Assembly: GCF_016741855.1 (NCBI RefSeq)
Contig: NZ_JAERRH010000013.1
Coordinates: forward strand, 124,001-188,000
DNA: 64,000 bases
From: Streptomyces musisoli
Lineage (GTDB): Bacteria; Actinomycetota; Actinomycetes; Streptomycetales; Streptomycetaceae
Direction: 5' to 3'
The first letter of the stretch is position 1, and each line of letters begins with the position of its first letter. Below the pieces are notes generated by a model. That model did no database searches. It was given only the letters and a program-made list of their open reading frames with translations, and was not told the origin of the DNA. Below are positions 24,995-34,064 of the stretch, piece after piece. Position numbers and translations under genes: made by a program.

Positions 24995-26083
24995 TCACGC
25001 GCGCCAGTGCGGGTCGTAGCCGCTGGTCAGCTTGCGCTTGTTGTGGCGCCACTTGGGCTCGTGGTTCACCATGTCGTTGGTCAGCCCGCGCAGCCGTCGG
25101 ATGACCGCCCCGTAGGGCCTGATCACCATCGTCGACAGCGTGCCGCCCGGGGGTTCGTCCATGAACGGCATGAAGGCGTCCGGGAAGCTCGGCATCGTGC
25201 AGCCGATGCAGATGCCGCCGACGTTCGGGCAGCCGCCGATCCCGGCCATCCAGCCGCGCTTGGGCACGTTGCAGTTGACGACCGGGCCCCAGCAGCCCAC
25301 CTTCACCTGGCACTTGGGCGAGTTGTAGTCCCGCGCGAAGTCGCCCTGCTCGTAGTACGCGGCCCGGTCGCAGCCCTCGTGCACGGTCTTCCCGAACAGC
25401 CACTGCGGACGCAGCATGTGGTCCAGCGGCGGCGGGGGAGCGGCACCGGCCGCGTGCTGGAGCACCCAGACCAGGGTCTCCATGAAGTTCTCCGGCTGGA
25501 TCGGACAGCCGGGCACGTTGACGACCGGGAGGCCCGAGCGCGCCTTGAACTCCCAGCCCAGGTAGTCGGCGAGCCCCATGCAGCCGGTCGGGTTGCCGGC
25601 CATGGCGTGGATGCCGCCGAACGTCGCACAGGTGCCGGCCGCGACCACCGCCCATGCCCTGGGCGCCAGCTGGTCGATCCAGTCGTTGAGCGTCTGCGGC
25701 TCACCGGTGTCGGGGTCGTTGCCGAACGACGTCCAGTAGCCGTCGCCCTCGATGATGTTCTGGTTCGGGATCGAGCCCTCGATGACCAGGATGAACGGCT
25801 CCAGCTCACCACGTGCCGCGGCCCGGTACGGGGCGAGGAAGTCCTCGCCGCCCAGGCTCGGCGAGAGCACCTTGTTGACCAGGTTCACCTTCGGCAGGCC
25901 CGGGATCAGCCCGAGCACCACGTCCTCGATGGACGGCTGGCCCGCGGCGGTCAGCGACACGGTGTCGCCGTCGCAGCTCATGCCCTCCGAGATCCAGAGG
26001 ATGGTGATCTCGTCGAAGCCTTCCCGCGCCTGTGCCCCGCCGGGCTCGCCGCGGACTTCGGTGGAACCGCTCTGTGGGGTCAT
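24995..26083 (-). CDS. hhyS: [NiFe]-hydrogenase small subunit, group 1h
   Basis: The 362-residue electron-transfer subunit carries the cysteines of three iron-sulfur clusters: SEGMSCDGDT (Cys37, Asp40), AGTCATFGG, VPGCPIQPEN, and the C-terminal EGCDRA, PKCQVKVGCWG, NCN and GGCPNVGGICIGC motifs. The first motif reads C-x2-D where most small subunits have C-x2-C, as in the oxygen-insensitive actinobacterial-type enzymes, whose proximal cluster has an aspartate ligand. There is no Tat signal peptide, so the enzyme faces the cytoplasm. ATG 26083 follows GGAGG. It lies 76 bases before hhyL. Confidence 0.95.
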   Translation of the reverse strand: MTPQSGSTEVRGEPGGAQAREGFDEITILWISEGMSCDGDTVSLTAAGQPSIEDVVLGLIPGLPKVNLVNKVLSPSLGGEDFLAPYRAAARGELEPFILVIEGSIPNQNIIEGDGYWTSFGNDPDTGEPQTLNDWIDQLAPRAWAVVAAGTCATFGGIHAMAGNPTGCMGLADYLGWEFKARSGLPVVNVPGCPIQPENFMETLVWVLQHAAGAAPPPPLDHMLRPQWLFGKTVHEGCDRAAYYEQGDFARDYNSPKCQVKVGCWGPVVNCNVPKRGWMAGIGGCPNVGGICIGCTMPSFPDAFMPFMDEPPGGTLSTMVIRPYGAVIRRLRGLTNDMVNHEPKWRHNKRKLTSGYDPHWRA

Positions 26084-26206
26084 GTCTGGGGCCTCCGTTG
26101 CAGCCGGTCTCGAAAACCGTTCAAAGCCGCGGCCGGCGGGGCCGCGAGGGTTGGTGCGGGGGGTTCGTCGGGGGCGGGAACCGCCCGGTGGCGGCGGGCC
26201 GGCCTC

Positions 26207-27709
26207 TCACGCGTGCGCATCGGACCGTCCCTTCTCGGGGCGGTCGGCCGGACGCGCGGGCCGCGGGGCCTGCGGGGCCTGCGGGCGGGGCGGGCGCAGC
26301 GGATCCGGCGCGTCCGCGACGCCGAGCGGCTCGACCTCGTCGGGCCGGAAGTAGTGGAACCGGCCGTACCAGCCGTGCAGTTCGGCGGCGGGATCGTCGT
26401 CGACGGTGACGGCCAGGTGGACGCTGCCGTCCACGTCGTGGAAGACGGCGGCGACCTGTGCGGACCGCCCGTCCAGGAACATGTCCTGGGCGTCGGCGCC
26501 CCGGCCGCGCGGGCACAGCCGCACCCGGCTGCCGCCGCCCACGGGCACCCCGCCCACCAGCACGGTGTCCGTCGTGGGCGTCAGCCCGTCGTCCCCGCCC
26601 TCCTGCCACCAGGCGGGCCGGCCCGAGGCCGGTGCCGGGGCGGGGGCCAGGGAGCGGATGGTGCCGTGCAGCCGCGCGAACACCTCGGGCGGCATGGTGT
26701 CGGCACGGTCGACGATCTCGGCGGCCCGCGGATCGGTGGCCCGCGCCTCGGCCTTCTCCTCGTCGGTCAGCAGCATGGTGCGCAGCGTGAGGATCTCGTC
26801 GATCTCCGCCGCGTCGTGCAGGTCACCCGGGCTCTCCGGAGCCACCTGCGGATGGTCCGGGAGGATGATCGGCGCGGAGAGCAGGAACGCGCCCGACGCC
26901 CCGTCCTCGCCGCCGGACTTCGGAGGTTCCCCGCCGAGCACGGGAAAGGTGAACGCGTTGCGGCAGCCGCGTACGTGCTCCGTGAGACCGGCCGGGGGAT
27001 CGATCAGCGACACGAAGTCGACGCCGTCGCCGGCGAGGAGGGTGTGCGTGGCGAGCAGCGCCTGCCCCAGCACCGCACCCCGCGGGGCCTCGGGGTCCGG
27101 GGCCTCGCCGGAGTTCTCGGTGCGCACCCGCAGCCGGTACAGCTCGGGGGCCAGTGGCTCGGCCACGGCCGTCGTCACGGCCCGCACCTCCCGGCGCCGC
27201 CGCACCGTCCGCCCCGCCCCGGCCGGCAGCGGCTCGTACTCCGCCCCGGCCGGTGCTCCCACGGCGGTGGTGCTGCCCCGCAGCAGCTCCTCCAGGGTGA
27301 GCACCAGTTCGGTCTCGCGGGGCACGGCCTCCTCGAAGGACAGCCGGGTGATCCCGTCGGCCGTCCGCAACGACTCGACCGGGCGATGCCCGCCGTCCGC
27401 GTCGGCCGCCTCCACCTGCTTGTGCTGGAGTTGCAGATACCGCACCCGCACCCGTACGGAAGCCTCGGCGTGGTGCACCCGCAGCAGACACTCGGTCTGC
27501 TGGTACCAGGAGTCGGCGGAGCCGGAGAGCCCCGGTGCGACCGGTTCCTCCCGCTCCACCCAGTTCCGGGGCAGCAGTACACCGAACTGCCAGCGGACCC
27601 GGTTCTTCGCCGAGGACCGGCGGTACGGATAGAGCAGGTAACCCTCGTACAGCACGGCGTCCGCCACGGCACTCAGCCGCGCGCAGCCTTCGCCGACTCC
27701 GTTCACCAC
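26207..27709 (-). CDS. Conserved 500-residue protein heading the hydrogenase structural operon
   Basis: The product begins (GTG at 27709 after GAGGAGAGGG) MVNGVGEGCARLSAVADAVL and continues EGYLLYPYRRSSAKNRVRWQ, then has no recognisable catalytic motif. The N-terminal 130 residues look like a beta-rich domain, the middle (about 180-330) contains ATHTLLAGDGVDFVSLIDPP and CRNAFTFPVLGG, and the C-terminus is a Pro/Arg-rich disordered tail. It lies 123 bases upstream of hhyS on the same strand, which makes it the probable first gene of the structural operon. Proteins of this type accompany group 1h hydrogenases in other actinobacteria as I recall; the role is unknown. Possible jobs are electron acceptor, scaffold or assembly factor, all inference. 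Confidence 0.7.
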   Translation of the reverse strand: MVNGVGEGCARLSAVADAVLYEGYLLYPYRRSSAKNRVRWQFGVLLPRNWVEREEPVAPGLSGSADSWYQQTECLLRVHHAEASVRVRVRYLQLQHKQVEAADADGGHRPVESLRTADGITRLSFEEAVPRETELVLTLEELLRGSTTAVGAPAGAEYEPLPAGAGRTVRRRREVRAVTTAVAEPLAPELYRLRVRTENSGEAPDPEAPRGAVLGQALLATHTLLAGDGVDFVSLIDPPAGLTEHVRGCRNAFTFPVLGGEPPKSGGEDGASGAFLLSAPIILPDHPQVAPESPGDLHDAAEIDEILTLRTMLLTDEEKAEARATDPRAAEIVDRADTMPPEVFARLHGTIRSLAPAPAPASGRPAWWQEGGDDGLTPTTDTVLVGGVPVGGGSRVRLCPRGRGADAQDMFLDGRSAQVAAVFHDVDGSVHLAVTVDDDPAAELHGWYGRFHYFRPDEVEPLGVADAPDPLRPPRPQAPQAPRPARPADRPEKGRSDAHA

Positions 27710-28215
27710 GCCCTCTCCTCGTCACTCGTGGTCCGCGTTTCCCTCCCCACGGTCACACCGGTCACGCCGGCCCGCCCCTCCGGCGCACCGTCATTGGGCC
27801 GGACAGGGGAGGCGGGCCCCGCGTTCCGGAACCCTCGACGAGGAAGCGGCCGGCTGGAGAAAGGTCCGGGGCCGGGTCCGTCACGGGCGGGGGCGGCCGT
27901 GTCCGGGACGCGCGACCGGCGGCCCGGGCAGCCGTTCCGGTGCCACCAGGGCCGCGTCGTCGCCCAGGTCGCCGTGTGCGTGGCAACAGGGCGCCCTTCC
28001 TGGTGCGCGCGGGCCGGGTCCGCGCCCTGCCCCCGACCGACCCGGAGCCCCGCTCGGCCTCGGTGACCTGCCGGGGCCGGCACCGGCCGTCCGGACCGTA
28101 CCGTTCGGCCCGGGTGACCGTCTGCTGCTCTTCACACGGTCTGTCGGGTTTGCGCCCGCGCCCGTACACTGCGGATCCGCAGACATGCGGGCGCAGTTGA
28201 CCGGGGGGAGCCATC
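27710..28215. other. Divergent intergenic region upstream of the hydrogenase operon
   Basis: These 506 bases separate the hydrogenase operon (leftward) and a membrane-protein gene (rightward) and should contain both promoters. Close to the hydrogenase side, GGTCAC occurs twice, 10 bases apart, near 27760. On the other side the 14-bp palindrome CTGCGGATCCGCAG lies at 28169-28182, directly after a TACACT hexamer (28165-28170) that could be a -10 element. I see no gene. Confidence 0.5.
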
Positions 28216-29811
28216 ATGTCCGGAGGTCCGTACGGTCCGGGCCAGGGGTACGACGGACCGGTGCCGCCGCCCATGCCGCCGCATGCGCCACCCGGGCCGG
28301 CGAGCCCGCCGCCCGCACCGCCGGACCCTTGGCGGGCCGCCGCGGCCGCCCTGCTCAACCTCGGCGGTCTCGGACTCGGGTACGCCCTCCTGCGCCGCCC
28401 GGTGCTGATGGCCGCCTGCTGGGCGGCGACCGGCGCGTTCCTGTTCGTCGCGCTCCCGGCGGACGCCGACGGCATCCCCGGTGCCGCGCTCGCCGGCTAC
28501 GCCGTGGTCCTGTCGGCGGCGGCCGTCCACGGCGGGTTCGCCGGGCTGCGTACCCGGCTCGCCCGGCCCGGCAGAGCGCCCCTCGCGGTGCTGGTGGCCG
28601 TGCTGCTGCTCGCCGTTCCCGCCGGTGGCGCCCTCTGGTACGAGGACGCCCACGACGAGGCCGTGGAGCAGGCGATCCTCGGCCGGCTGGAGCGCGCCGA
28701 CGACCTGGTCGCCACGAGCGGGCGGCAGCCGTTCGCCACCGCCGCACCGGACTACCGGACGGCCCTGGAGGTCTACCGCGACATCGCCGTGCGGCACCCC
28801 GGCTCCCGCGCGGCCCGCAAGGTCCCCGCCAGCCTGCGGACCTACTACACGACCGTCGGCGCCGCCTACGGCCACCGCGAGTACTGCGACGCCATAGCAC
28901 CGCTGAAGTACCTCCGCACCGTGCCCGGCACCATGCCGAGGAAGCAGCTCGGCTCGCTGGCCGACTGGCCCGACGACCGGCTCGCGACCTCCCTGTACGA
29001 GTGCGGCGCCGAGCACCTGACGGCGGGCGAGGCGGACTGGGTGACCCGCTTCGGCGACCTGCTGGACACCTTCCCGCGGTCCGGGGCGGCGGCCGGGGTG
29101 GCACCCGCCGTCGACACGGCGGTGAAGAAGGCCGAGAAGGCCGTCGGCGGCGGCGAACCCTGCGCGGCCGTCCAGCGGTTGCGCACGCTCGGCACCCGGA
29201 TCGGCGACCTGTCCGAGTCGGCCGGTGACACCGGCGGACGCCTGGCGAAGGCCGCGAGCCGGGCCGGCCGCAGCGGCGACGCCGGCGAGTACGCCTGCGG
29301 AGTCGACCAGTACCGGGACGGCGATTTCGACGCGGCGCAGGAGACCATGGAGCGGTTCGCCGCAGACCACGTGCACGACAGGAACCGGGCCCGCGCCCAG
29401 AAGATCGCGATCGCCGCCGAGGTCGCCCGGACGGTCCCCGCGGCCGGCCGGAAGCTGCCCACCACGGCCTCCGGCGGGAGCATCTCCGTCACGGTCAAGA
29501 ACGACAGCCCGGACGACATCACCGTCCTCTACACCGGCCCGGTCACCGGCAGTTTCACCCTCCGGGGCTGCGCCGGCTGCAAGTCGTACTCACTCGCCGA
29601 CACGCTGTTCTCCGGCTTCAAGCCCTGCAACGACAGCGGCAGGCACTACCCGCAGCGGACCGTCAGTCTGCCCACGGGCACCACGTACTTCGTGCACAAG
29701 CCGAACGGCGGCAGTACCGCGACCCCGGCCTCGGACACCGCCAGGCTCCGCTCCGGCTACGTCTACACGGAGTGCGCCTACTCGACGCGGCAACTGGGAT
29801 CCGGCACCTGA
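28216..29811 (+). CDS. Multi-pass membrane protein of unknown function
   Basis: The 531-residue protein starts with a Pro/Gly-rich cytoplasmic leader (residues 1-38), followed by four hydrophobic helices between about 40 and 145. The rest is a large soluble domain, with regularly spaced cysteines (CD, CG, CA, CG around 220-360) and a beta-rich C-terminus containing KNDSPDDITVLYTGPVTG and CAGC. The middle region resembles helical repeats of the TPR kind in spacing (ALEVYRDIAVRHPGSRAA), but a formal match is not visible by eye. The gene starts at ATG 28216 after GGGGGGAG. Similar proteins occur in Streptomyces; no function is known to me. Cys pairs suggest disulfides in an extracellular C-terminus, which is inference. 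Confidence 0.75.
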   Translation: MSGGPYGPGQGYDGPVPPPMPPHAPPGPASPPPAPPDPWRAAAAALLNLGGLGLGYALLRRPVLMAACWAATGAFLFVALPADADGIPGAALAGYAVVLSAAAVHGGFAGLRTRLARPGRAPLAVLVAVLLLAVPAGGALWYEDAHDEAVEQAILGRLERADDLVATSGRQPFATAAPDYRTALEVYRDIAVRHPGSRAARKVPASLRTYYTTVGAAYGHREYCDAIAPLKYLRTVPGTMPRKQLGSLADWPDDRLATSLYECGAEHLTAGEADWVTRFGDLLDTFPRSGAAAGVAPAVDTAVKKAEKAVGGGEPCAAVQRLRTLGTRIGDLSESAGDTGGRLAKAASRAGRSGDAGEYACGVDQYRDGDFDAAQETMERFAADHVHDRNRARAQKIAIAAEVARTVPAAGRKLPTTASGGSISVTVKNDSPDDITVLYTGPVTGSFTLRGCAGCKSYSLADTLFSGFKPCNDSGRHYPQRTVSLPTGTTYFVHKPNGGSTATPASDTARLRSGYVYTECAYSTRQLGSGT

Positions 29812-30095
29812 CAGGCGACCGGGACGCGCCTCACGGCGCAGGGCACGCCCGCGCGGCAGACGCGGCCGCGCCCGCCGCGGGGTGACCGCCGGGGCAGCCC
29901 GGCGCCCGCCGCGACAGACCACCGCCACCGGACGCGGGGATGGGCCACGGCGCCTGGGTACTCGCCCGTGAACGCCGTCGGTGCTGCTTGACGGGCGTGG
30001 CCGGGCGCGGCGGACGCCGGGGGACCGTGCGACGTGCGACTCAGCGACCGGGCGCCCCGCGGGGCGGGGGACGGCGGGGCGCCTTGCGCGGCCTG

Positions 30096-30509
30096 TCAGC
30101 CGGCCGGGGGGTCGACCCGCATGCGTACCTGGTCCTCCAGCCGCCGCAGGCTGCCGTCCAGGGCCTCGTACACCGCCTGCTCGCCCGGGTCGTGGCCGTC
30201 GTCGAAGAAGGACAGGTGCACGGTCACCTCGCTGGCGCCGCTGCCGATGCCTGCCACCTGGAGCCAGCCGGTGTAGCTGCCCTGCTCGCGGGTGCCCCAC
30301 TCCATGCGCATCTGGTCCGGCCGGGAACGCAGCAGGGCCGGCATGTCCTGGCCGGAGCGGTCCGCGTGCACGGTCACGGCCGGCGGGGTCTCGACGTCCA
30401 CGTGCAGGGCGTCCGGGAGCCACTCGTCGAGCTGGGCGACGTTCGCCGCCTGGTCGAAGACGTGCTCGGGCTGTGCGGGCATCGTGCGGGAACGTTCGTA
30501 TTCGGTCAT
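30096..30509 (-). CDS. SRPBCC (START-like) family protein
   Basis: The 137-residue protein begins MTEYERSRTMPAQPEHVFDQ and has the polyketide-cyclase/START-like pattern: a starting strand, helix FDQAANVAQLDEWLP, a curved sheet and a long C-terminal helix YEALDGSLRRLEDQVRMRV. The fold forms a hydrophobic pocket that can bind lipids or aromatic products. ATG 30509 follows GGAGGG; the longer reading lacks a binding site. The gene is 128 bases downstream of the small LuxR-type gene on the same strand and may be co-regulated. Confidence 0.75.
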   Translation of the reverse strand: MTEYERSRTMPAQPEHVFDQAANVAQLDEWLPDALHVDVETPPAVTVHADRSGQDMPALLRSRPDQMRMEWGTREQGSYTGWLQVAGIGSGASEVTVHLSFFDDGHDPGEQAVYEALDGSLRRLEDQVRMRVDPPAG

Positions 30510-30636
30510 CGTGGGTGCCGCCCTCCGGTCGGAAGTCGTACCCCGACCGCGTGCCCTTTCCGCGTCGGCCGAAAAGCCCCGGCCCCGGCTCGTCCGCGAC
30601 GGCCGGACCGCCACGAACAGCCGGCGGCTCCCGTCG

Positions 30637-30861
30637 TCACAGGCCCAGGGAGATCGCCACGCGGGTCAGCTCGGCCGTGTTGGTGATGTTGAACTTGGCG
30701 CGGATGCGGCGCAGGTAGGCGTCCACGGTGTGGGTGGACAGTCCCATGTGGCGGGCGGTCTGCAGGTAGGTCCGGCCGGCCGCGATGTGCCGGAGCGTCT
30801 CGCGCTCACGCGGAGCCAGGGCGGGGGTCTCGGCGGGCGACGGGGCGAGAGTGGCGCTCAT
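30637..30861 (-). CDS. Free-standing LuxR-type HTH regulator
   Basis: The 74-residue protein is little more than a GerE/LuxR C-terminal DNA-binding domain: APRERETLRHIAAGRTYLQT followed by ARHMGLSTHTVDAYLRRIRAK. There is no receiver, PAS or ligand domain. ATG 30861 follows GGAGG by five bases. Free-standing domains of this kind occur in Streptomyces and may act with other LuxR-type proteins or as dedicated regulators. The likely targets are itself and the SRPBCC gene downstream, by proximity only. Confidence 0.82.
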   Translation of the reverse strand: MSATLAPSPAETPALAPRERETLRHIAAGRTYLQTARHMGLSTHTVDAYLRRIRAKFNITNTAELTRVAISLGL

Positions 30862-31107
30862 GTGATCCTCCGGCGGAACGGCTCGGGGCTGTCCGTTTAG
30901 GGCGATTTGCCCTTGTTCCACCAGATTGCTTGCCCGACTTCATCGGACTGTCCGCCGACTGTCACAGGCGTGTCACGGGCGCCGGGAGGCGGTTTCGGTC
31001 CATGCCGCACCGCGGTCCGCGGCGGCCGGGGCGGGCGTCACCGTCACCCCGCCCGAAGCCCCGCCGCGGTGTGGCACCGGCCCGGGCCCCGTGGGTGGCG
31101 GCGCCCC

Positions 31108-31920
31108 TCAGGCGACCGCCGAGCGTGCCGCCCGTTCCACCAGGCGCACCCCGTCGCTCATCGACGCGCTGCCGTCGGACAGGACCGCGACGAGGTACCG
31201 GTGCCCCGCGACGGTGACCTGGCCGACGCTGTTGACGTCCCAGAGACCCGTCGTGTTGCGCTGAAGCCAGCCGTTCTTCAGCGCCTTCCCGGATCCCGGG
31301 CCCCCGATCGCGGAGACGCCCCACGTCTGCTCGGGTACGACCCGGCCCATCAGGGTGCGGACATAGGCGCGGGACTTCGCGTCGAGCCCGCCGGAGCCCT
31401 TGTGTGCCGAGCCGCCGGAGTCGAACACGGCTCGCAGCAGCCGTATCTGGTCACCGGCGGTCGTCCGGGTCAGACCCCACTTGGTGCCGGTCCCGCCCGT
31501 CGTCGCGGTCAGACCCAGCCGCTTGTTGGCCGCCGCCAGCCCCGGGGCCCGGCCGATCTGCCGCCACAGGGCGTTGGCCGCCGCGTTGTCGCTGCGCCGG
31601 ATCATCGGCTCGGCGAGGTCCCGTTCCCGCGCGGAGAGCCGCCGTCCCTCGTCCTGCGCCTGGAGCAGCAGCGTCGCGAGGATGTCGACCTTGACGATGC
31701 TGGCGGTGTCGTACGCCCGGTCCGCGCCGCGCACCACGGGGGTGCTGCCGGGCGCGTCCAGGTCGAGCACCGCCGCCGTGGCGTGTGCCGGGGTCTTCGC
31801 GGGCGGCGTGGCGGCGGCCGCCGGGGCCGGGTGCAGGAGGCCGGCGGACAGGAGGGCTGCGGCCGAGGCCGCGAGGGCGCCGGTCCTGGTCCGTGCTGTG
31901 CGGGAGATGCGGGACGACAT
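31108..31920 (-). CDS. Exported class A beta-lactamase-like serine hydrolase
   Basis: The 270-residue precursor has a signal peptide: positive start MSSRISRTARTRTG, hydrophobic core ALAASAAALLSAGLL, cleavage near APAAAA-TP (about residue 37). The catalytic SxxK motif is Ser74-Ile-Val-Lys77 and the SxN motif Ser110-Asp-Asn112, as in penicillin-binding serine hydrolases. The usual KTG motif near the C-terminus is not obvious, and the Glu of the class A omega loop is not certain, so real beta-lactamase activity is doubtful. It may act on cell-wall peptides. It is divergent from the permease gene across 273 bases. Confidence 0.78.
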   Translation of the reverse strand: MSSRISRTARTRTGALAASAAALLSAGLLHPAPAAAATPPAKTPAHATAAVLDLDAPGSTPVVRGADRAYDTASIVKVDILATLLLQAQDEGRRLSARERDLAEPMIRRSDNAAANALWRQIGRAPGLAAANKRLGLTATTGGTGTKWGLTRTTAGDQIRLLRAVFDSGGSAHKGSGGLDAKSRAYVRTLMGRVVPEQTWGVSAIGGPGSGKALKNGWLQRNTTGLWDVNSVGQVTVAGHRYLVAVLSDGSASMSDGVRLVERAARSAVA

Positions 31921-32193
31921 GGGTCACGAACGTAGACAAGAAGTACTCGTGGCGACGTGGCGCCCGTCACCTCCGGCCCCGGTTCGCCCCGGATTGTGAG
32001 AAGTGCCACCGATATGAGCGCAGGGCGGCCCACGGGCGGGGGAGCACGGGTGAGCGTCCGATGGAAGACGACTCGGGGGCGGGCGGCCGATGGGGCGCAT
32101 TGTGCGGCCGGGTCGGCTCCGCGGTGGCGTGTACGCGCGGCCGGGCCCTCCTCCTCGCTTATCGTCGGCCAGACACCGACTTCCGGAGTGATC

Positions 32194-33231
32194 ATGAAAA
32201 AAACGGATGAACTGGTTGGTGTGGCGGACGGCGTGGCGGCCGTACCCCTCGGTCCGTCCGTGCACCGCATCCGGCCGTGGCCGCTCGGCGCCGCCCTCGC
32301 GCTCACCGGCGCTGCCACGGCCCTGCTCCTCCTGACCGGCACCCAGTGGCTGAGCCATCCGGCCGTCCAGGCGTGGCGCACGGTCAGCCTGGCCATCACC
32401 GTCCAGGCGCTCCCCTTCCTGCTCCTCGGCACCGCCCTGTCCGGCGCCATCAACGCCTTCGTACCGGCCGACCTGTTCACCCGGGTGCTGCCGAAGCGGC
32501 CCGCCCTCGCCGTGCCGGTCGCCGGTGCCGCCGGGGCGATCCTGCCGGGCTGCGAGTGCGCCTCCGTCCCCGTCGCGAGCAGCCTGATCCGGCGGGGCGT
32601 GACACCGGCGGCCGCCTTCGCCTTCCTGCTCTCCGCGCCGGCGATCAACCCCGTGGTGCTCACGGCCACCGCCGTCGCCTTCCCGGGCAGCCCCGCGATG
32701 GTCGCCGCCCGGCTGCTCGCCTCCCTGGCCACGGCCGCCGTGATGGGCTGGCTGTGGCTCTGGCTCGGCAGGGAGGAGTGGCTGCGCCCCCTGCTGCGGC
32801 ACCGGCACACCGGCCACCGGCACGGCCACAGCCGCTGGACCGAGTTCCGGCTCGGCTTCCAGCACGACTTCCTGCACGCCGGCGGCTTCCTCGTGCTCGG
32901 TGCCATGGCCGCCGCCACCTTCAACGTCACCGTGCCGGGTTCCGTCCTCGACACCTTCTCCGGCTCGCCCTGGCTGTCGGTGCTCTTCCTGGCGGGCCTC
33001 GCCGTGCTGCTGGCCGTCTGCTCGGAGGCCGACGCGTTCGTCGCGGCCTCCCTCACCGGGTTCTCGCCGACCGCCCGGCTCGCGTTCCTGGTGGTCGGCC
33101 CGATGGTCGACCTCAAACTGATCGCGCTCCAGGCGGGCACCTTCGGCCGCGCCTTCGCCTGGCGGTTCTCCACGGCGACCACCGTCGTGGCGGTCGCCGC
33201 GAGCGTCCTGATCGGAGGCGCGCTGCTGTGA
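32194..33231 (+). CDS. YraQ/DUF318 permease
   Basis: The 345-residue protein has about eight membrane helices and the family signature GCECASVPVASSLIRRG (around residue 127), plus FLLSAPAINPVVLTAT and SEADAFVAASLTG. A His-rich loop (RHRHTGHRHGHSR, about 206-218) is probably cytoplasmic. Permeases of this family work with a TIGR03943 partner, which is the next gene, and are suspected of metal transport. ATG 32194 follows GGAG. The permease stop overlaps the GTG of its partner (GTGA). Confidence 0.85.
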   Translation: MKKTDELVGVADGVAAVPLGPSVHRIRPWPLGAALALTGAATALLLLTGTQWLSHPAVQAWRTVSLAITVQALPFLLLGTALSGAINAFVPADLFTRVLPKRPALAVPVAGAAGAILPGCECASVPVASSLIRRGVTPAAAFAFLLSAPAINPVVLTATAVAFPGSPAMVAARLLASLATAAVMGWLWLWLGREEWLRPLLRHRHTGHRHGHSRWTEFRLGFQHDFLHAGGFLVLGAMAAATFNVTVPGSVLDTFSGSPWLSVLFLAGLAVLLAVCSEADAFVAASLTGFSPTARLAFLVVGPMVDLKLIALQAGTFGRAFAWRFSTATTVVAVAASVLIGGALL

Positions 33232-34064
33232 GACGTCCCGTCCAGACCCTGCTCCTGGCGCTGACCGGCACCGGCCTGCTGCACGTGGCGCTCTTCACCG
33301 ACATCTACCTGCGCTACGTCAAGGCCGGTCTGCGTCCGCTGCTGATCGTCTCCGGGGCCGTCCTGCTGCTGCTCGGCCTGGCGGCCGCGGCCACCCGCGG
33401 CGGGGGGCGGCACCCCTCGCCCGACGGCCCCGGGCACATGCACGGGAGCGACAGCGATCACGCCGACGGCCAAGCCCGGCCGCACGAGCACGGGCACGGG
33501 CTCGGGCACGGGCACTCCCACGGGTACGACCACGCCCACGGGCACGACCACACCGGCACCCCGCGCGTCGCCTGGCTGCTGTTCGTCCCCGCGCTCAGCC
33601 TGCTCTGGTACGCCCCACCCGCACTCGGCGCGTACACCGCGGCCCGCGCCAACGACAAGCCGGTCGCCGTGCAGAAGGGGTTCGCCCCCCTGCCCGCGAC
33701 CTCACCCGTGCCGCTGACCCTCACGGACTTCACCAAGCGCGTCCAGCAGGACCGCAGCCGGGCCGTCAAAGGCCGCAGCGTCCGGCTGACCGGTTTCGTC
33801 ACCCCGGGCGGTGAGGACGGTGCCTGGTACCTGACCCGCATCATCTTCTCCTGCTGTGCGGCGGACTCGCAGACGGTCAAGGTGCGCATGTACAGCACGC
33901 AGACGCCGCCCGCCGACACCTGGCTGGCGGTGACCGGCACCTGGCACCCGCGGGGCACCCTGGGCACGCGGACCGCGCGGGCCGCACTCGACGTCAGGGA
34001 CACCAGACCCATCGCCCGGCCGGTGAACGCCTTCACCGACGACCTGCCGCTGACCCCGTCCTAG
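33228..34064 (+). CDS. TIGR03943 family permease partner with His-rich loop
   Basis: The 278-residue protein has two N-terminal membrane helices, a strongly His/Gly/Asp-rich linker between residues 75 and 108 (HEHGHGLGHGHSHGYDHAHG), a third membrane segment, and a C-terminal soluble domain containing IIFSCCAADSQTVKV and WLAVTGTW. This is the layout of the TIGR03943 subunit that accompanies YraQ permeases. The His-rich loop points to divalent metal handling. GTG at 33228 overlaps the permease stop. No Zur- or Fur-like box could be seen upstream of the pair. Confidence 0.85.
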   Translation: MRRPVQTLLLALTGTGLLHVALFTDIYLRYVKAGLRPLLIVSGAVLLLLGLAAAATRGGGRHPSPDGPGHMHGSDSDHADGQARPHEHGHGLGHGHSHGYDHAHGHDHTGTPRVAWLLFVPALSLLWYAPPALGAYTAARANDKPVAVQKGFAPLPATSPVPLTLTDFTKRVQQDRSRAVKGRSVRLTGFVTPGGEDGAWYLTRIIFSCCAADSQTVKVRMYSTQTPPADTWLAVTGTWHPRGTLGTRTARAALDVRDTRPIARPVNAFTDDLPLTPS

